From an uncultured Christensenellaceae bacterium (lineage in GTDB: Bacteria; Bacillota; Clostridia; Christensenellales; Pumilibacteraceae), in NCBI GenBank assembly GCA_910586925.1, contig CAJUKG010000001.1:158964-222963 (forward strand): a DNA stretch of 64,000 nt, read 5' to 3'. Below are positions 1 through 8,703 of this stretch, one piece after another. The notes under the pieces are model-generated. The model ran no database searches. It worked only from the letters and a program-made list of their open reading frames with translations, and was not told the DNA's origin. A program made the translations under genes and the position numbers. Each line of letters opens with the position of its first letter. Position 1 is the stretch's first letter.

Positions 1-1
1 G

Positions 2-112
2 TGGCAGGCGGCGAAAGCTCTCTGCTGTTCGCCCGAACGCGTCGCGGCGCAAAACTCCGCGAAATCCCCGTACGCGGGCGGCGAGCGACTTATCAATTTC
101 TGCAACAAGTAA
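2..112 (+). CDS. 3' end of an unidentified gene (partial)
   Basis: An open frame enters from the left edge and stops at TAA 110-112, giving the last 36 residues of a protein. I choose this frame over the other two because its third codon positions are mostly G or C, as in the recognised genes, and because a hairpin terminator follows at 140-162. The tail contains SPYAGGERL, loosely like the NPYGDG ending of UDP-GlcNAc 2-epimerases, but this is far too short to name a family. Confidence 0.45.
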   Translation, partial: WQAAKALCCSPERVAAQNSAKSPYAGGERLINFCNK

Positions 113-139
113 AATAATCAAATACGAATAAATGAAATT

Positions 140-162
140 GCGGCGCACACACGCCGCTTTTT
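140..162 (+). terminator. Intrinsic terminator of the upstream partial gene
   Basis: A six-base-pair G+C stem (GCGGCG/CGCCGC) with a six-base loop is followed by TTTTT. It lies 27 bases after the stop of the partial gene. Confidence 0.75.
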
Positions 163-163
163 C

Positions 164-204
164 AATTAAAAATTAAAAATTAAAAATTAATAATTAAAAA
201 TTAA
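164..204. repeat. AT-rich AATTAAAAATT tract
   Basis: Tandem copies of an AATTAAAAATT-type unit with TAATAATTAA variants. The same low-complexity tract recurs between genes near 28.25, 35.68, 46.57, 48.04, 55.38, 55.65 and 63.82 kb, often beside the other dispersed repeats. Confidence 0.7.
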
Positions 205-244
205 TGACAAAAGAAGCCGACGGTGCTTAATATTTATATAGCTC

Positions 245-273
245 TTGACAATTTCGGCATAATGTTATATACT
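245..273 (+). promoter_or_regulatory. ispE promoter, probably leaderless
   Basis: TTGACA (245-250), a 17-base spacer and TATACT (268-273). The start codon ATG at 280 is only six bases after the -10 box, so the predicted transcription start is at or next to the A of ATG, and there is no ribosome-binding sequence. Confidence 0.75.
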
Positions 274-279
274 CTTTCC

Positions 280-1158
280 ATGAGTAAAAGCGTTAAAATC
301 ACTGCGTTTGCAAAAGTCAATCTGTCGCTGAATATCGAGGGGCGCGCCGACGGCTTGCATAAGCTCGACAGCGTCATGATGTCGGTGGACTGCTTCGATA
401 CCGTCACCGTCACCGAACGCGCCGACGAAAAAATCACGGTCGCGTTCGACGACCCGACTATCGACCCCGTGCGTAATACCGCGTACAAGGCGGCGGCTGC
501 CGTGTGCGGCAAGTTGCATCGCGGCGCGGATATTTCGGTGCAAAAGGGGATACCCGTCGGGGCGGGACTGGGCGGTTCGTCTGCCGACGGAGCGGCGGTG
601 CTTCGCGCGCTCGATCTGTTCTACCGTCTGCCGCAATGCGGCATAGACATGCGCGCCGCCGCGCTCGAAGTGGGTTCGGACGTGCCGTTTATGCTGACGG
701 GCGGACTTGCGCGAGTGGGCGGAGTGGGCGACGAACTGTTTTTCATCGACAATAAATTGCAGACGTTTATCGTCGGGCTGATGAGCGGCGACGTGTCTAC
801 CGCGGCGGCGTATGCCGAGTTCGACAGACTTTATCCGAGCGGAGTGTTTTGCCCGTCGGACAACGCCGCGCTGTGCGAAAAGTTGTTGGACGGTGATCCT
901 GCGGCACTCGGGTTTCTCGGCAATGCGCTGTACGAACCGGCGCGGACTATCGCGCCTCGGATAGCGGACGACGCGAAAAGACTTGCCGATTGCGGCGGTA
1001 CGGTCAATTTGACGGGGTCGGGCGGCATGGTGCTCGGGTATTTCACCGACATAACGGCATTTTACGAATGTACGCGCAAATTGCGCAATGAGCGCGGGTT
1101 CAAAGTGCTCGCGCCCGCGCGCACGGGATTGTTGCACGAGTGGCTGTCGCGCGAATGA
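280..1158 (+). CDS. ispE: 4-diphosphocytidyl-2-C-methyl-D-erythritol kinase
   Basis: IspE phosphorylates the 2-hydroxyl of CDP-methylerythritol with ATP in the MEP isoprenoid pathway (cytoplasm). The 292-residue product is of family length. The N-terminus has the typical AFAKVNLSLNI block with the substrate-binding Lys (K12), and the GHMP-kinase ATP loop PVGAGLGGSSAD is at about residues 92-103. A longer open frame begins at 223, but homology starts at the ATG at 280 and the promoter overlaps the upstream codons, so 280 is the start. The gene stands alone between its own promoter and a terminator at 1182-1218. The transcript appears to be leaderless. Confidence 0.95.
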   Translation: MSKSVKITAFAKVNLSLNIEGRADGLHKLDSVMMSVDCFDTVTVTERADEKITVAFDDPTIDPVRNTAYKAAAAVCGKLHRGADISVQKGIPVGAGLGGSSADGAAVLRALDLFYRLPQCGIDMRAAALEVGSDVPFMLTGGLARVGGVGDELFFIDNKLQTFIVGLMSGDVSTAAAYAEFDRLYPSGVFCPSDNAALCEKLLDGDPAALGFLGNALYEPARTIAPRIADDAKRLADCGGTVNLTGSGGMVLGYFTDITAFYECTRKLRNERGFKVLAPARTGLLHEWLSRE

Positions 1159-1181
1159 CATTAACGGTTGAAAGCTGTAGG

Positions 1182-1218
1182 GAACGGATATTCGGTACAA
1201 AGATATCCGTTCTTTTTT
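1182..1218 (+). terminator. Intrinsic terminator after ispE
   Basis: Perfect 10-base-pair stem (GAACGGATAT/ATATCCGTTC) with an 11-base loop, followed by six T. Confidence 0.9.
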
Positions 1219-1250
1219 AATAGCAATATCGCGCTGTTTTTCAAAAAGGC

Positions 1251-1279
1251 TTGACAGTGCCGATATTATGTGATAATAT
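1251..1279 (+). promoter_or_regulatory. Promoter of the GLUG lipoprotein operon
   Basis: TTGACA (1251-1256), 17-base spacer, TAATAT (1274-1279) with a TG just upstream. It drives the gene starting at 1325, which has GGGAGG before its ATG. Confidence 0.75.
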
Positions 1280-1324
1280 ATTATGTGTATAGTTATGCAC
1301 TCGCAGTGCGTAACGGGAGGTATC

Positions 1325-3133
1325 ATGGCTAAACATTTACGTAAAGCAGTTGCGGTCGCCGCGGTTTCGCTGTTCTGTTTGCCGCTCGCCGCTTGCGGCG
1401 GCGTTGCGACGGATAACGTCGACGGCGTGAGCGGCGGTGTTCACGGCAGCGGCGCGACGTACGGTTATACCGACGGGTCCGCGACGCTTGAGAACAGTCC
1501 CGTTACGGAGAGCAACGGCAACGGTATTGCGTCGGAAGCGGTCGCAGAAGATGTACCGCCCGCGGTCGCGTCCGTCGATCCGCCCAAGAGCGAAGAATAC
1601 GACGCCTATCTTTGGGACGGAGATCTCGCCAAAGCGGGCTGGGGCGGCGGAACGGTTTCCGCGCCGAGCACTTATGCGGTGGACTCCGACCCTGACAAAA
1701 TGACGGTGACTATCGGCGACGCGGAGGCTTTTGCGTATTTCGCGCACGAAGCGAGTCTTGTGGAGAATGACGGGTTCAAAGGTTATACCGTCAACCTCGA
1801 GTGCAATATCGACCTCGACAACAAACTGTGGTTGCCCGTATCGTTTGCGTCGCGCGGTAATGCCGCGCATGAGTCGAGCGACGGCAAAACGGTAATGTTC
1901 AAAGGCGTGTTCGACGGCAAAGGTCATACCGTGTATAATTTCTCGTCCGCCGCTTTCCGCGAGGGAATGGCGTTCGACGGCGACAACGCGATAATTCGCG
2001 TGTCCGACACGATCGCCGTGCCGTTCCCCGTCGACGGTACGACGGAGTGCGAATATCCGTACGGACTGTTCGCGACGGCGGGCAACGCGACTTTCAAGAA
2101 TCTATCGGTCGTCGACGTTAATATCGACTTGAGAGAAAAAGAAGCGGACGGAAAGACGTTCGTAACAGATTGCGTCGGCACCGTCGTCGGATATGTCGCG
2201 GGCGACTGCACGATAGAAAACATCACCGTCGGTTCGGATAAGACTAACGACGCGATCGACGCCGAGGGCGTGGCGGGCGGTATCGTCGGCAGAGTGTATG
2301 CGGGTAAAAACGGAGGCAAACCGTACGGAAAAATATCGGCGGTCGACAACGTACTTCCCGCGGGGTTCAGTTTCGGAGCGGTCCGCGCTCTTAACTGCAC
2401 CAACTATATAAATATAGGCACGCCCGAGAATATCGGAGCCCAACGCGGCGGTATCGTCGGTTATATCGTTTACCATACGGTGAGCGAGTTCGACGGTTGC
2501 GTCAATTACGGCGACTTGTGCGGCAGATACGTCGGCGGCATGATGAGTTATTTTCAGCTTGCGGGCAACGTTTACAAGTATGCTGACGCGCCAGAAACGG
2601 TTATCGAATACCGTTACACTTTCGAGAATTGCGTCAACCGCGGCGATCTTACCGCAGTCAATACGACCGCCGAAGGCGATGCGTGTGCGGGCGGCATGGT
2701 CGGCGCGATCTATGACTGGCTGACAAGCGACTCCGCGCTCTTTACCAAGACTTACGGTTTTGCGGATTGCTTCAATTACGGCAATATTTCCATGTCGCAA
2801 GTGCGAGGGGCGGGCGGTATCGTCGGCGTTTGCGAGTTGCGCGACAACAAAAAAGAGAATTCGTTTACGGCGTGGTTCAACCGCGTATTCAATTACGGCG
2901 ACGTCATCGGATATAGCGGAGATACCGACCATGCGAACCTCGGCACGGGCGGCATCGTCGGTGAACTTGTATTGCCCGAAAACATAAAAGACAAGATCAC
3001 CGTTGCCGTAGGTAATTGCGGCGCGGTAAGCGGCAAGAACGCCGATAAGACAGGCGGCATTGTCGGAAGCGGCAAGAATTATCTGGATAAAGCTACGGTG
3101 GTATATGCCGTAGACGCATACAAACCCAACTGA
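1325..3133 (+). CDS. Surface lipoprotein with GLUG-type repeats
   Basis: 602 residues; no enzyme function recognised. The N-terminus (basic stretch, hydrophobic core, then LPLAAC with Cys about residue 25) is a lipoprotein signal peptide. The body carries at least seven GGIVG or GGMVG-like motifs spaced along the C-terminal two thirds, which is the GLUG repeat pattern found in cell-surface beta-solenoid proteins such as IgA protease-type adhesins. An Asn/Asp-rich segment precedes them. Start chosen at ATG 1325, preceded by GGGAGG; the in-frame ATG at 1283 would put 14 unrelated residues before the signal peptide. The next gene starts 10 bases after the stop, so the two are probably co-transcribed. 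Likely an adhesin or glycan-contact protein; the ligand is unknown. Confidence 0.8.
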   Translation: MAKHLRKAVAVAAVSLFCLPLAACGGVATDNVDGVSGGVHGSGATYGYTDGSATLENSPVTESNGNGIASEAVAEDVPPAVASVDPPKSEEYDAYLWDGDLAKAGWGGGTVSAPSTYAVDSDPDKMTVTIGDAEAFAYFAHEASLVENDGFKGYTVNLECNIDLDNKLWLPVSFASRGNAAHESSDGKTVMFKGVFDGKGHTVYNFSSAAFREGMAFDGDNAIIRVSDTIAVPFPVDGTTECEYPYGLFATAGNATFKNLSVVDVNIDLREKEADGKTFVTDCVGTVVGYVAGDCTIENITVGSDKTNDAIDAEGVAGGIVGRVYAGKNGGKPYGKISAVDNVLPAGFSFGAVRALNCTNYINIGTPENIGAQRGGIVGYIVYHTVSEFDGCVNYGDLCGRYVGGMMSYFQLAGNVYKYADAPETVIEYRYTFENCVNRGDLTAVNTTAEGDACAGGMVGAIYDWLTSDSALFTKTYGFADCFNYGNISMSQVRGAGGIVGVCELRDNKKENSFTAWFNRVFNYGDVIGYSGDTDHANLGTGGIVGELVLPENIKDKITVAVGNCGAVSGKNADKTGGIVGSGKNYLDKATVVYAVDAYKPN

Positions 3134-3143
3134 CGGAGTGCTC

Positions 3144-6100
3144 ATGAAAAAGACGATGAAATTCAGAATATCCGTGTTGATGACGATTGCGGTGTTCCTG
3201 CTGTCGCTCTTCGCTTCGGTTTTCGTAATGAAGCCGATCGCGAGCGCGGAGGACGCGGCGACGGCGACGCTCACATACGCCGAGGACAGCGGCAATACCG
3301 TTGTCACGGGTATCGACGAAACGAGTATTGCCGCGGATACCGATTTTACGGTCAATATTCCCGCCGCGGTCACGCGTATCGACCTCGCGGCGTTTGCGGG
3401 CAAAGCGCACCTCGTCGGTGTGACTTTCGCGAACGGTTCCGCGCTCGAAAGCATAGGCGACTTCGCTTTCTCGCAAACGGGCTTGACGCGTATAAATCTT
3501 CCGAACGGACTTAAGACCGTCGGTGCGGCGGCGTTCGCTCAGTCCGCGCTTAAGTCGGCGAATATTCCCGCGAGCGTGGAGTCGGTCGGGCAACGCGCGT
3601 TCGGAAATATGAAAAACGCGCTTTCGGTCACTGTCGAAGCGAGCGACGCCGAGTTCGGCGATGCGGCGTTCGACGCGAACGCATACGTCGTCGCGAACAG
3701 TCGCGCCGTGTTCGACGCGCTCGAAGCGGGCGGACTTGTTTCGGACGGTCTTACATATCCCGTGACCGTCGAATATAACGTATACGGCACGGTCGTTGCG
3801 ACCGAAACTCGGTACTTCGGCAAGGATTACGCGGTCGAGAACGTTGACGGCGAATTGGTCGTTTCCGAAAATCCCGCGCTCGGCACTGCGACGCTCAAAG
3901 ACATTGCGTGGTATGCCACTCCCGATTGCGACGGCGACGCACTCACCGTTGCCGACGTTACCGCCGCTCTTGCCACGGTGACGGGCGATAAGATCACGCT
4001 ATATTCCAAAGAACGTGGCGAGGGCACGGTTTTGTATCTTGCGCGTTCCGATCTCGAATATAACGGCGTTAAGTACGGTTTCGACGCCGGGCTTAACGAT
4101 TTGCTTGTTCCGGGCGTCAGCGACAGGATCCCCGCGAGCGCGAAAGTCACGCTCGTCGAATATACCGATCCGAACGGCAACACGCCCGAAAATCCGCCTA
4201 TCGCGGTATGCAATGCGGGACATTACGAACTTACCGTCGCTGTAGACGGCGAAGAATATCCGCTCGTCATAGACGTTGCGCGACGTGCCGTCAATATCGG
4301 CGAAATGACCGCGCTGTCCTGGAAAGTCACGTATATAGGCAGCACCGAAACGGTAGCCGACCTGCGTAACGAAACGGGCATGACGCTGTATATTTATACG
4401 CATAACGATACGGGCGCGGAGTATCCGTCCCGCGTGATTTTGGGCGATGCGGAAAAGGCTGCTCTGAACGTGTCCGATACGTTTACGACGCGGCTCGTGC
4501 GCAACTCCGTCGCGCGTAAACGCGAATCGAGCATTACCGTCGGCATAGCGGGCGGTCAGCTCGACGAGGCGTTCACCGTCGAAGAATACGATCACGAGTA
4601 CGTTAATACGGCGTCGGCGGTCGGTTCGTACACAGCCGCCGCGACGGTGGTAGCGACCGATAACTACACGCTCGTGCTCAATAACGGCAAGCCTACCGAC
4701 GACGTAGCGCGCGGCGTGGAAATATCCGTTGATGCGGACGGACGCTCGGCGTTTATATCCAAGAAGTGGTATATCGTCAAAGAGAGCAATTCGGTAGTCG
4801 ACGGAAGCGGAAACGAGTACGAGATCTCCGATCGCGTGTACGGCGACAATGCCGCCGTAGTCATTCCGAGACTGCTTAACGGCGACGTGGACGCCGTGAA
4901 TTACGGTACGGCGGGCGACAAAGTATCGCTCACGCTTATTTACAACGGCAATACGATCATCGGCGCGGAAAGTTTCACCCGCCGCGACATTTACTCTTAC
5001 ATCAACGACGCGATGCCTGCGGGCGAGTACGTGCTCCGCGTGTATGCAGACGACGTCATTTCGGTCGAGGGCGGTTCGCAAATAGCGATCGCGGGCGTGG
5101 ACGAAACTTTTGCGTTCACCGTCGAAAAACGCGAGATAGATACGAAAGTGATCGAGCTTGTAGACAGAGCGATCAAAGGTCGCGAGTTCGTATACGTGTA
5201 CGACGGTAATGCACACCTCTATGACGAGGATGCGGCAAGCGACGTCGACGACGCTCTTGCGTCGGGCGTGGCGACGTTTACTCGGCGCGGCACGGTTTGG
5301 GAAAGCTCCGTATACGACGCGCTGTACGGCGAGTACAATATAACGTTCAATCTCGCGCGCATGCTCGACGATACGTACTATGCCGCGAGCGCATTGCCTG
5401 TAGCGACTTCTTCGCCCGACCGTTACACCGTGTTCTACAAGGTGTCGGCACCCAACTATTACGCTTCGACGGAAGGCGAGGACGTCGACCGCACCGAGGC
5501 GAACTTTACGGTAGTCAACGTCATGTCGGTGAAAACCCCCGAGCTTCGCGACAAGACGTATAACGGTTCGCTTCTCACGGCGGACATTACGGACAACGTT
5601 GTTTATACGGTCACCGAGAACGTCGGCGGCGTCAACGTCGGACCGTACAACGTCAAGCTCACGCTCATAAATCCCGACTTCTATATGTGGGAAGGACAGA
5701 CGCTCGACGACAGAACGGCGGATACCACCGTGACGTTCGATATACTCGCCGCCAATAACGGTTGGACGGTCGAGCCGGGCGTGGCGTTCTGGGTGGAAGG
5801 CAGTTACGACCACACCGACAACGCCGTTATAGGCAGTGCGCGTTTCGGTAGCGTTACGATCGTTATTACCGACAGCGATAACAACGTCGTATACAATTCC
5901 GCCGACGGCACGAACAAGCTCGAGAGTTTGGGCGCGGGTACGTATCTGCTGTCCGCGACCGTCGCGGCTACCGAGAACTACGACGAACTGCGGTTCTCCA
6001 TGTTCGTGAACGTCTTTGAAAAACCGGGCTTGCCGTGGTGGGGGATCATGCTCATCGTCATCGGCGCATTGGCTGTCGTGGCAATCGTTCTTCTGATACT

Positions 6101-6542
6101 CGGCAAGAAAGGTGTGTTCACGCTTCTCACCGGCAAACTGATGATATCCATTCGCACCAAAGCGACTATCGACGCGACGATCGCCGCGGTTCGCGCAAGC
6201 AAGGTCGCCGCCGAGAGTAAAGCGTCGGTCGCCGCCGCGGAAGCCAACGACAAGGCGCAGGAACGCGCTCAAGCCCGTAAAGCCGCACAGGAAGCCGAAC
6301 GTGCGAAATCTACCGAGGAGAAGGCTGCCGAACTCGAAGCAAAGGCTCAATCCGAAAGCGAACGCGCCGACAAGATCAAAGCCAAAGCCGAAGCTATGCA
6401 AGCCCGCGCCACGGCGATGAAAGAAAGCGCGGCAACCGAAAAGACCGACGAAGAAAAATCCGTCGACACGCCCGAGGAAACGCCTGCGGAAGCTCCCGCG
6501 AAGTCGAAGGCGAAAGACGATGCAAAACACCCCGAGGAATAG
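3144..6542 (+). CDS. BspA-like/MBG surface protein with membrane anchor and coiled-coil tail
   Basis: 1132 residues. A Lys-rich start and hydrophobic stretch ending MKPIASAE is a signal peptide. Residues about 50-150 contain LRR_5 (BspA-type) repeats such as LESIGDFAFSQTGLTRI and VESVGQRAFGNM. The long middle part has beta-rich MBG-like modules (for example around the phrase DKTYNGSLL). Near residue 963 PWWGI begins a single membrane helix, followed by about 145 cytoplasmic residues rich in Ala, Lys and Glu that should form a coiled coil, ending in an acidic/Pro-rich tip. GTG 3138 is in frame, but ATG 3144 after GGAG is the better start. It follows the GLUG lipoprotein by 10 bases and precedes a small coiled-coil gene, suggesting one operon for a surface structure linked to a cytoplasmic partner. 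Confidence 0.8.
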   Translation: MKKTMKFRISVLMTIAVFLLSLFASVFVMKPIASAEDAATATLTYAEDSGNTVVTGIDETSIAADTDFTVNIPAAVTRIDLAAFAGKAHLVGVTFANGSALESIGDFAFSQTGLTRINLPNGLKTVGAAAFAQSALKSANIPASVESVGQRAFGNMKNALSVTVEASDAEFGDAAFDANAYVVANSRAVFDALEAGGLVSDGLTYPVTVEYNVYGTVVATETRYFGKDYAVENVDGELVVSENPALGTATLKDIAWYATPDCDGDALTVADVTAALATVTGDKITLYSKERGEGTVLYLARSDLEYNGVKYGFDAGLNDLLVPGVSDRIPASAKVTLVEYTDPNGNTPENPPIAVCNAGHYELTVAVDGEEYPLVIDVARRAVNIGEMTALSWKVTYIGSTETVADLRNETGMTLYIYTHNDTGAEYPSRVILGDAEKAALNVSDTFTTRLVRNSVARKRESSITVGIAGGQLDEAFTVEEYDHEYVNTASAVGSYTAAATVVATDNYTLVLNNGKPTDDVARGVEISVDADGRSAFISKKWYIVKESNSVVDGSGNEYEISDRVYGDNAAVVIPRLLNGDVDAVNYGTAGDKVSLTLIYNGNTIIGAESFTRRDIYSYINDAMPAGEYVLRVYADDVISVEGGSQIAIAGVDETFAFTVEKREIDTKVIELVDRAIKGREFVYVYDGNAHLYDEDAASDVDDALASGVATFTRRGTVWESSVYDALYGEYNITFNLARMLDDTYYAASALPVATSSPDRYTVFYKVSAPNYYASTEGEDVDRTEANFTVVNVMSVKTPELRDKTYNGSLLTADITDNVVYTVTENVGGVNVGPYNVKLTLINPDFYMWEGQTLDDRTADTTVTFDILAANNGWTVEPGVAFWVEGSYDHTDNAVIGSARFGSVTIVITDSDNNVVYNSADGTNKLESLGAGTYLLSATVAATENYDELRFSMFVNVFEKPGLPWWGIMLIVIGALAVVAIVLLILGKKGVFTLLTGKLMISIRTKATIDATIAAVRASKVAAESKASVAAAEANDKAQERAQARKAAQEAERAKSTEEKAAELEAKAQSESERADKIKAKAEAMQARATAMKESAATEKTDEEKSVDTPEETPAEAPAKSKAKDDAKHPEE

Positions 6543-6581
6543 CTCGGCAACAATAAAAATATCATAAGGAGATAACAACCC

Positions 6582-6809
6582 ATGTCAAAAAAGAAGGAAC
6601 TCGCAAAGGAAATCCACATTCTCGAAGAAGAGATCAAGGTGCTCGAGATCAAGCGTTCGCGCTCGCAAGCCGCGCTCATCGAGTCGCTTATCAGCCGTCA
6701 GACTCCCGACGAGGAGGAGATGCAGTTCTTCAGAACTTTCACTGCGGACATCGAGGTTAAGCGCGAGCAGTTGCTTAAGTACATGAAACAGCTCGAACAG
6801 TTGGTATAG
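6582..6809 (+). CDS. Small cytoplasmic coiled-coil protein
   Basis: 75 residues, no signal peptide, no recognised family. Charged heptad-like sequence throughout (ELAKEIHILEEEIKVLEIKR and LLKYMKQLEQLV) predicts two helices forming a coiled coil. A strong AAGGAG lies 9-14 bases before ATG, and the gene is 39 bases after the BspA-like gene, followed by a terminator. Its position suggests it binds the cytoplasmic coiled-coil tail of that protein; this is inference only. Confidence 0.75.
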   Translation: MSKKKELAKEIHILEEEIKVLEIKRSRSQAALIESLISRQTPDEEEMQFFRTFTADIEVKREQLLKYMKQLEQLV

Positions 6810-6825
6810 TCAACAAAATAAGTAT

Positions 6826-6864
6826 AGCGCACTTATCTTGCAAGCAAGACTGTGCGCTTATTTA
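6826..6864 (+). terminator. Terminator closing the surface-protein operon
   Basis: AGCGCAC/GTGCGCT stem with a nested CTTGC/GCAAG hairpin in its loop, followed by a T-rich run. Confidence 0.6.
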
Positions 6865-6916
6865 TTGAATCGACAAGTCGTTTGTTTGCAATATCGGTAA
6901 TATAATTGCGTAGAAT

Positions 6917-8488
6917 ATGAAAGAATATTTTCGGGAAATCGAATATTGTTTTGTCATGCTGTTTGCATTGGTTTTAGCGTTCGCTTTTTCGGGTTGTTCG
7001 GCTAAATATGAATATACCCCTGCGACGGATAGAGTGGAAATTTTTAATTCTATCGAAGCGACTTATAATTCCGACGGTGCGAGTTCGGATTGGATTGATT
7101 GTTCTATCTATTCAACCGACCACGCAAATTACTATTTTGAAACAACGCTAAAAGATAAACAAAAAGATGATTTCGTCGATACTGCGGAACAAGTATTGAA
7201 CGATTATCCGACGGACAAAGTAAAGTTTGTTGTCGGAACGTCATTTAATACCGGCTATGTGGGCGAAGTTCGCAACGCAAAAAATACCGTACAAAGAAAC
7301 CTTGATACTTTCTATTTTAATATTCAAGACTTGTCGAGTGTAAACATTCTTGTAGAACTGAACGCCAAACATTATGGCGAAAAAATACCTTACGGCTTGT
7401 TGTATGCTTACAGTTACGGTCAGTGCGTTGCGGCAAAATACAATCTGCCGAAAGCGTTAAGCGATAGTAAATTAAAAGAAACCGTAAACAATAACAAGGA
7501 TATTACGGACTTAAACGCTTTTGTATTCTTATCTTCGTTTACTACCGACACCGAAAAATCTGCGTCACAAACGCTTTCGATTAAACTCTATGAATTTCTC
7601 GGCAATCAAGAGTTGCAAAAAATTATAGAAAAATCCGATTTGGAAGAACAGCAGATACTTTTGAATTTGCATCTTAAAACCGTTTGTTATCAAAACGGTA
7701 TTACAACGCAATTTGATATGGGTGTAGAAGATTATTGCTTTTACCATACCCAAAAATATATTGTTGCCGAAAATAGCAATATGAGCGTCCGTTTTTTTGT
7801 CGACGTTGGCTATAAACCTTTGCCCGGTGATATTGAAACATATTTAACAAATTATTCAGACCTTAAAACTATATTTGTTAAAGCAATTCCGTCGTTTGAA
7901 AAAGTGAATGAATTTGTAGAAAACAGTTGCCCTGTGCCTGCGGATTTTTATATTTCAAATGATTTTAAGTGGGGGCAAACTTACGGCAATTACTGTAATA
8001 TGTTTTATTTACTTGACATCGTACACGAATATTGTCATATAGCAATTTGGGATAAAGACCGTGCAGATGATAATTGGACTGCGGAAGTGATTGCTTCATA
8101 TTGTGATGCAATGTTTAGCGATTATCAAACGGAATATCTATTATGGTCTTTATCAAAATATCATAGCATGGGCAAAGACGAACACGCAAATAAGGCTTAT
8201 GAATTGCTTATTAAATATCAGCCAACGGCTAAAATGGAAATTTGGGATATTTTAGGTTATGTATATGAATGCTTTAACCCTAATGAAGATTTGGGCGGTG
8301 TAACGTGGAGATTGCCAGAAAGAATATCGCCGTCGTTTTGTAACTATTTGATAGAAAATTACGGCAAGCAAAAGTTCATGCAAATTTGTACGACAAGTTA
8401 TTTAACAGAAATGGACATTTACGAAAAAACATTAGAACAACTTCGAGCGGATTGGTTCGCGGCTATGCGAGCGCGCTTCGCGGCATAA
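6917..8488 (+). CDS. HExxH metallopeptidase-like lipoprotein, AT-rich
   Basis: 523 residues. A hydrophobic N-terminus ends FAFSGC, a lipobox with Cys near residue 27, so the mature protein is probably tethered outside the membrane. Residues 370-374 read HEYCH, matching the HExxH zinc motif of zincin peptidases, and Glu390 in the segment NWTAEV is well placed to be a third ligand (gluzincin-like). No family name can be given with confidence. Third codon positions are mostly A or T, unlike all neighbours, and the reverse strand lacks the long shadow frames typical here, so the gene was probably acquired by transfer. It stands alone, with no obvious partner. Confidence 0.75.
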   Translation: MKEYFREIEYCFVMLFALVLAFAFSGCSAKYEYTPATDRVEIFNSIEATYNSDGASSDWIDCSIYSTDHANYYFETTLKDKQKDDFVDTAEQVLNDYPTDKVKFVVGTSFNTGYVGEVRNAKNTVQRNLDTFYFNIQDLSSVNILVELNAKHYGEKIPYGLLYAYSYGQCVAAKYNLPKALSDSKLKETVNNNKDITDLNAFVFLSSFTTDTEKSASQTLSIKLYEFLGNQELQKIIEKSDLEEQQILLNLHLKTVCYQNGITTQFDMGVEDYCFYHTQKYIVAENSNMSVRFFVDVGYKPLPGDIETYLTNYSDLKTIFVKAIPSFEKVNEFVENSCPVPADFYISNDFKWGQTYGNYCNMFYLLDIVHEYCHIAIWDKDRADDNWTAEVIASYCDAMFSDYQTEYLLWSLSKYHSMGKDEHANKAYELLIKYQPTAKMEIWDILGYVYECFNPNEDLGGVTWRLPERISPSFCNYLIENYGKQKFMQICTTSYLTEMDIYEKTLEQLRADWFAAMRARFAA

Positions 8489-8560
8489 CGGTTCGGAGAT
8501 AAGCGAGATAATTATTTGTCGGACAGTCGGAATGGCGAAAAATACCCGATCTTGTTTTAT

Positions 8561-8580
8561 GGTTAACACATTGATTAACC
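8561..8580. promoter_or_regulatory. Inverted repeat upstream of tetR-type gene
   Basis: GGTTAA and TTAACC are perfect 6-base arms separated by eight bases, lying 38 bases before the -35 box of the TetR gene. It could be an operator for that regulator, but it is short and upstream of the promoter rather than in it. Confidence 0.35.
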
Positions 8581-8617
8581 TCTGTTTTTAATTGTTTGTT
8601 CCGAATTTTCAATTTGT

Positions 8618-8646
8618 TTGACAACATTGTATTCATGTGATATAAT
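8618..8646 (+). promoter_or_regulatory. Promoter of the TetR/TerB operon
   Basis: Consensus TTGACA (8618-8623), 17-base spacer, TATAAT (8641-8646). The gene has AAGGAG before its ATG at 8704. Confidence 0.85.
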
Positions 8647-8703
8647 ACTACAGATGAGGCGAAACCGAAGACGTCGTTTCATTTAATCCAAGGAGATTTC
8701 ACA

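Noticed and set aside
3999..6578. Long antisense frame (859 codons) over the BspA-like gene
   Set aside because: Composition is Arg/His-rich without domains, and the plus strand has signal peptide, repeats and ribosome site. It is a consequence of the G+C-rich third positions.
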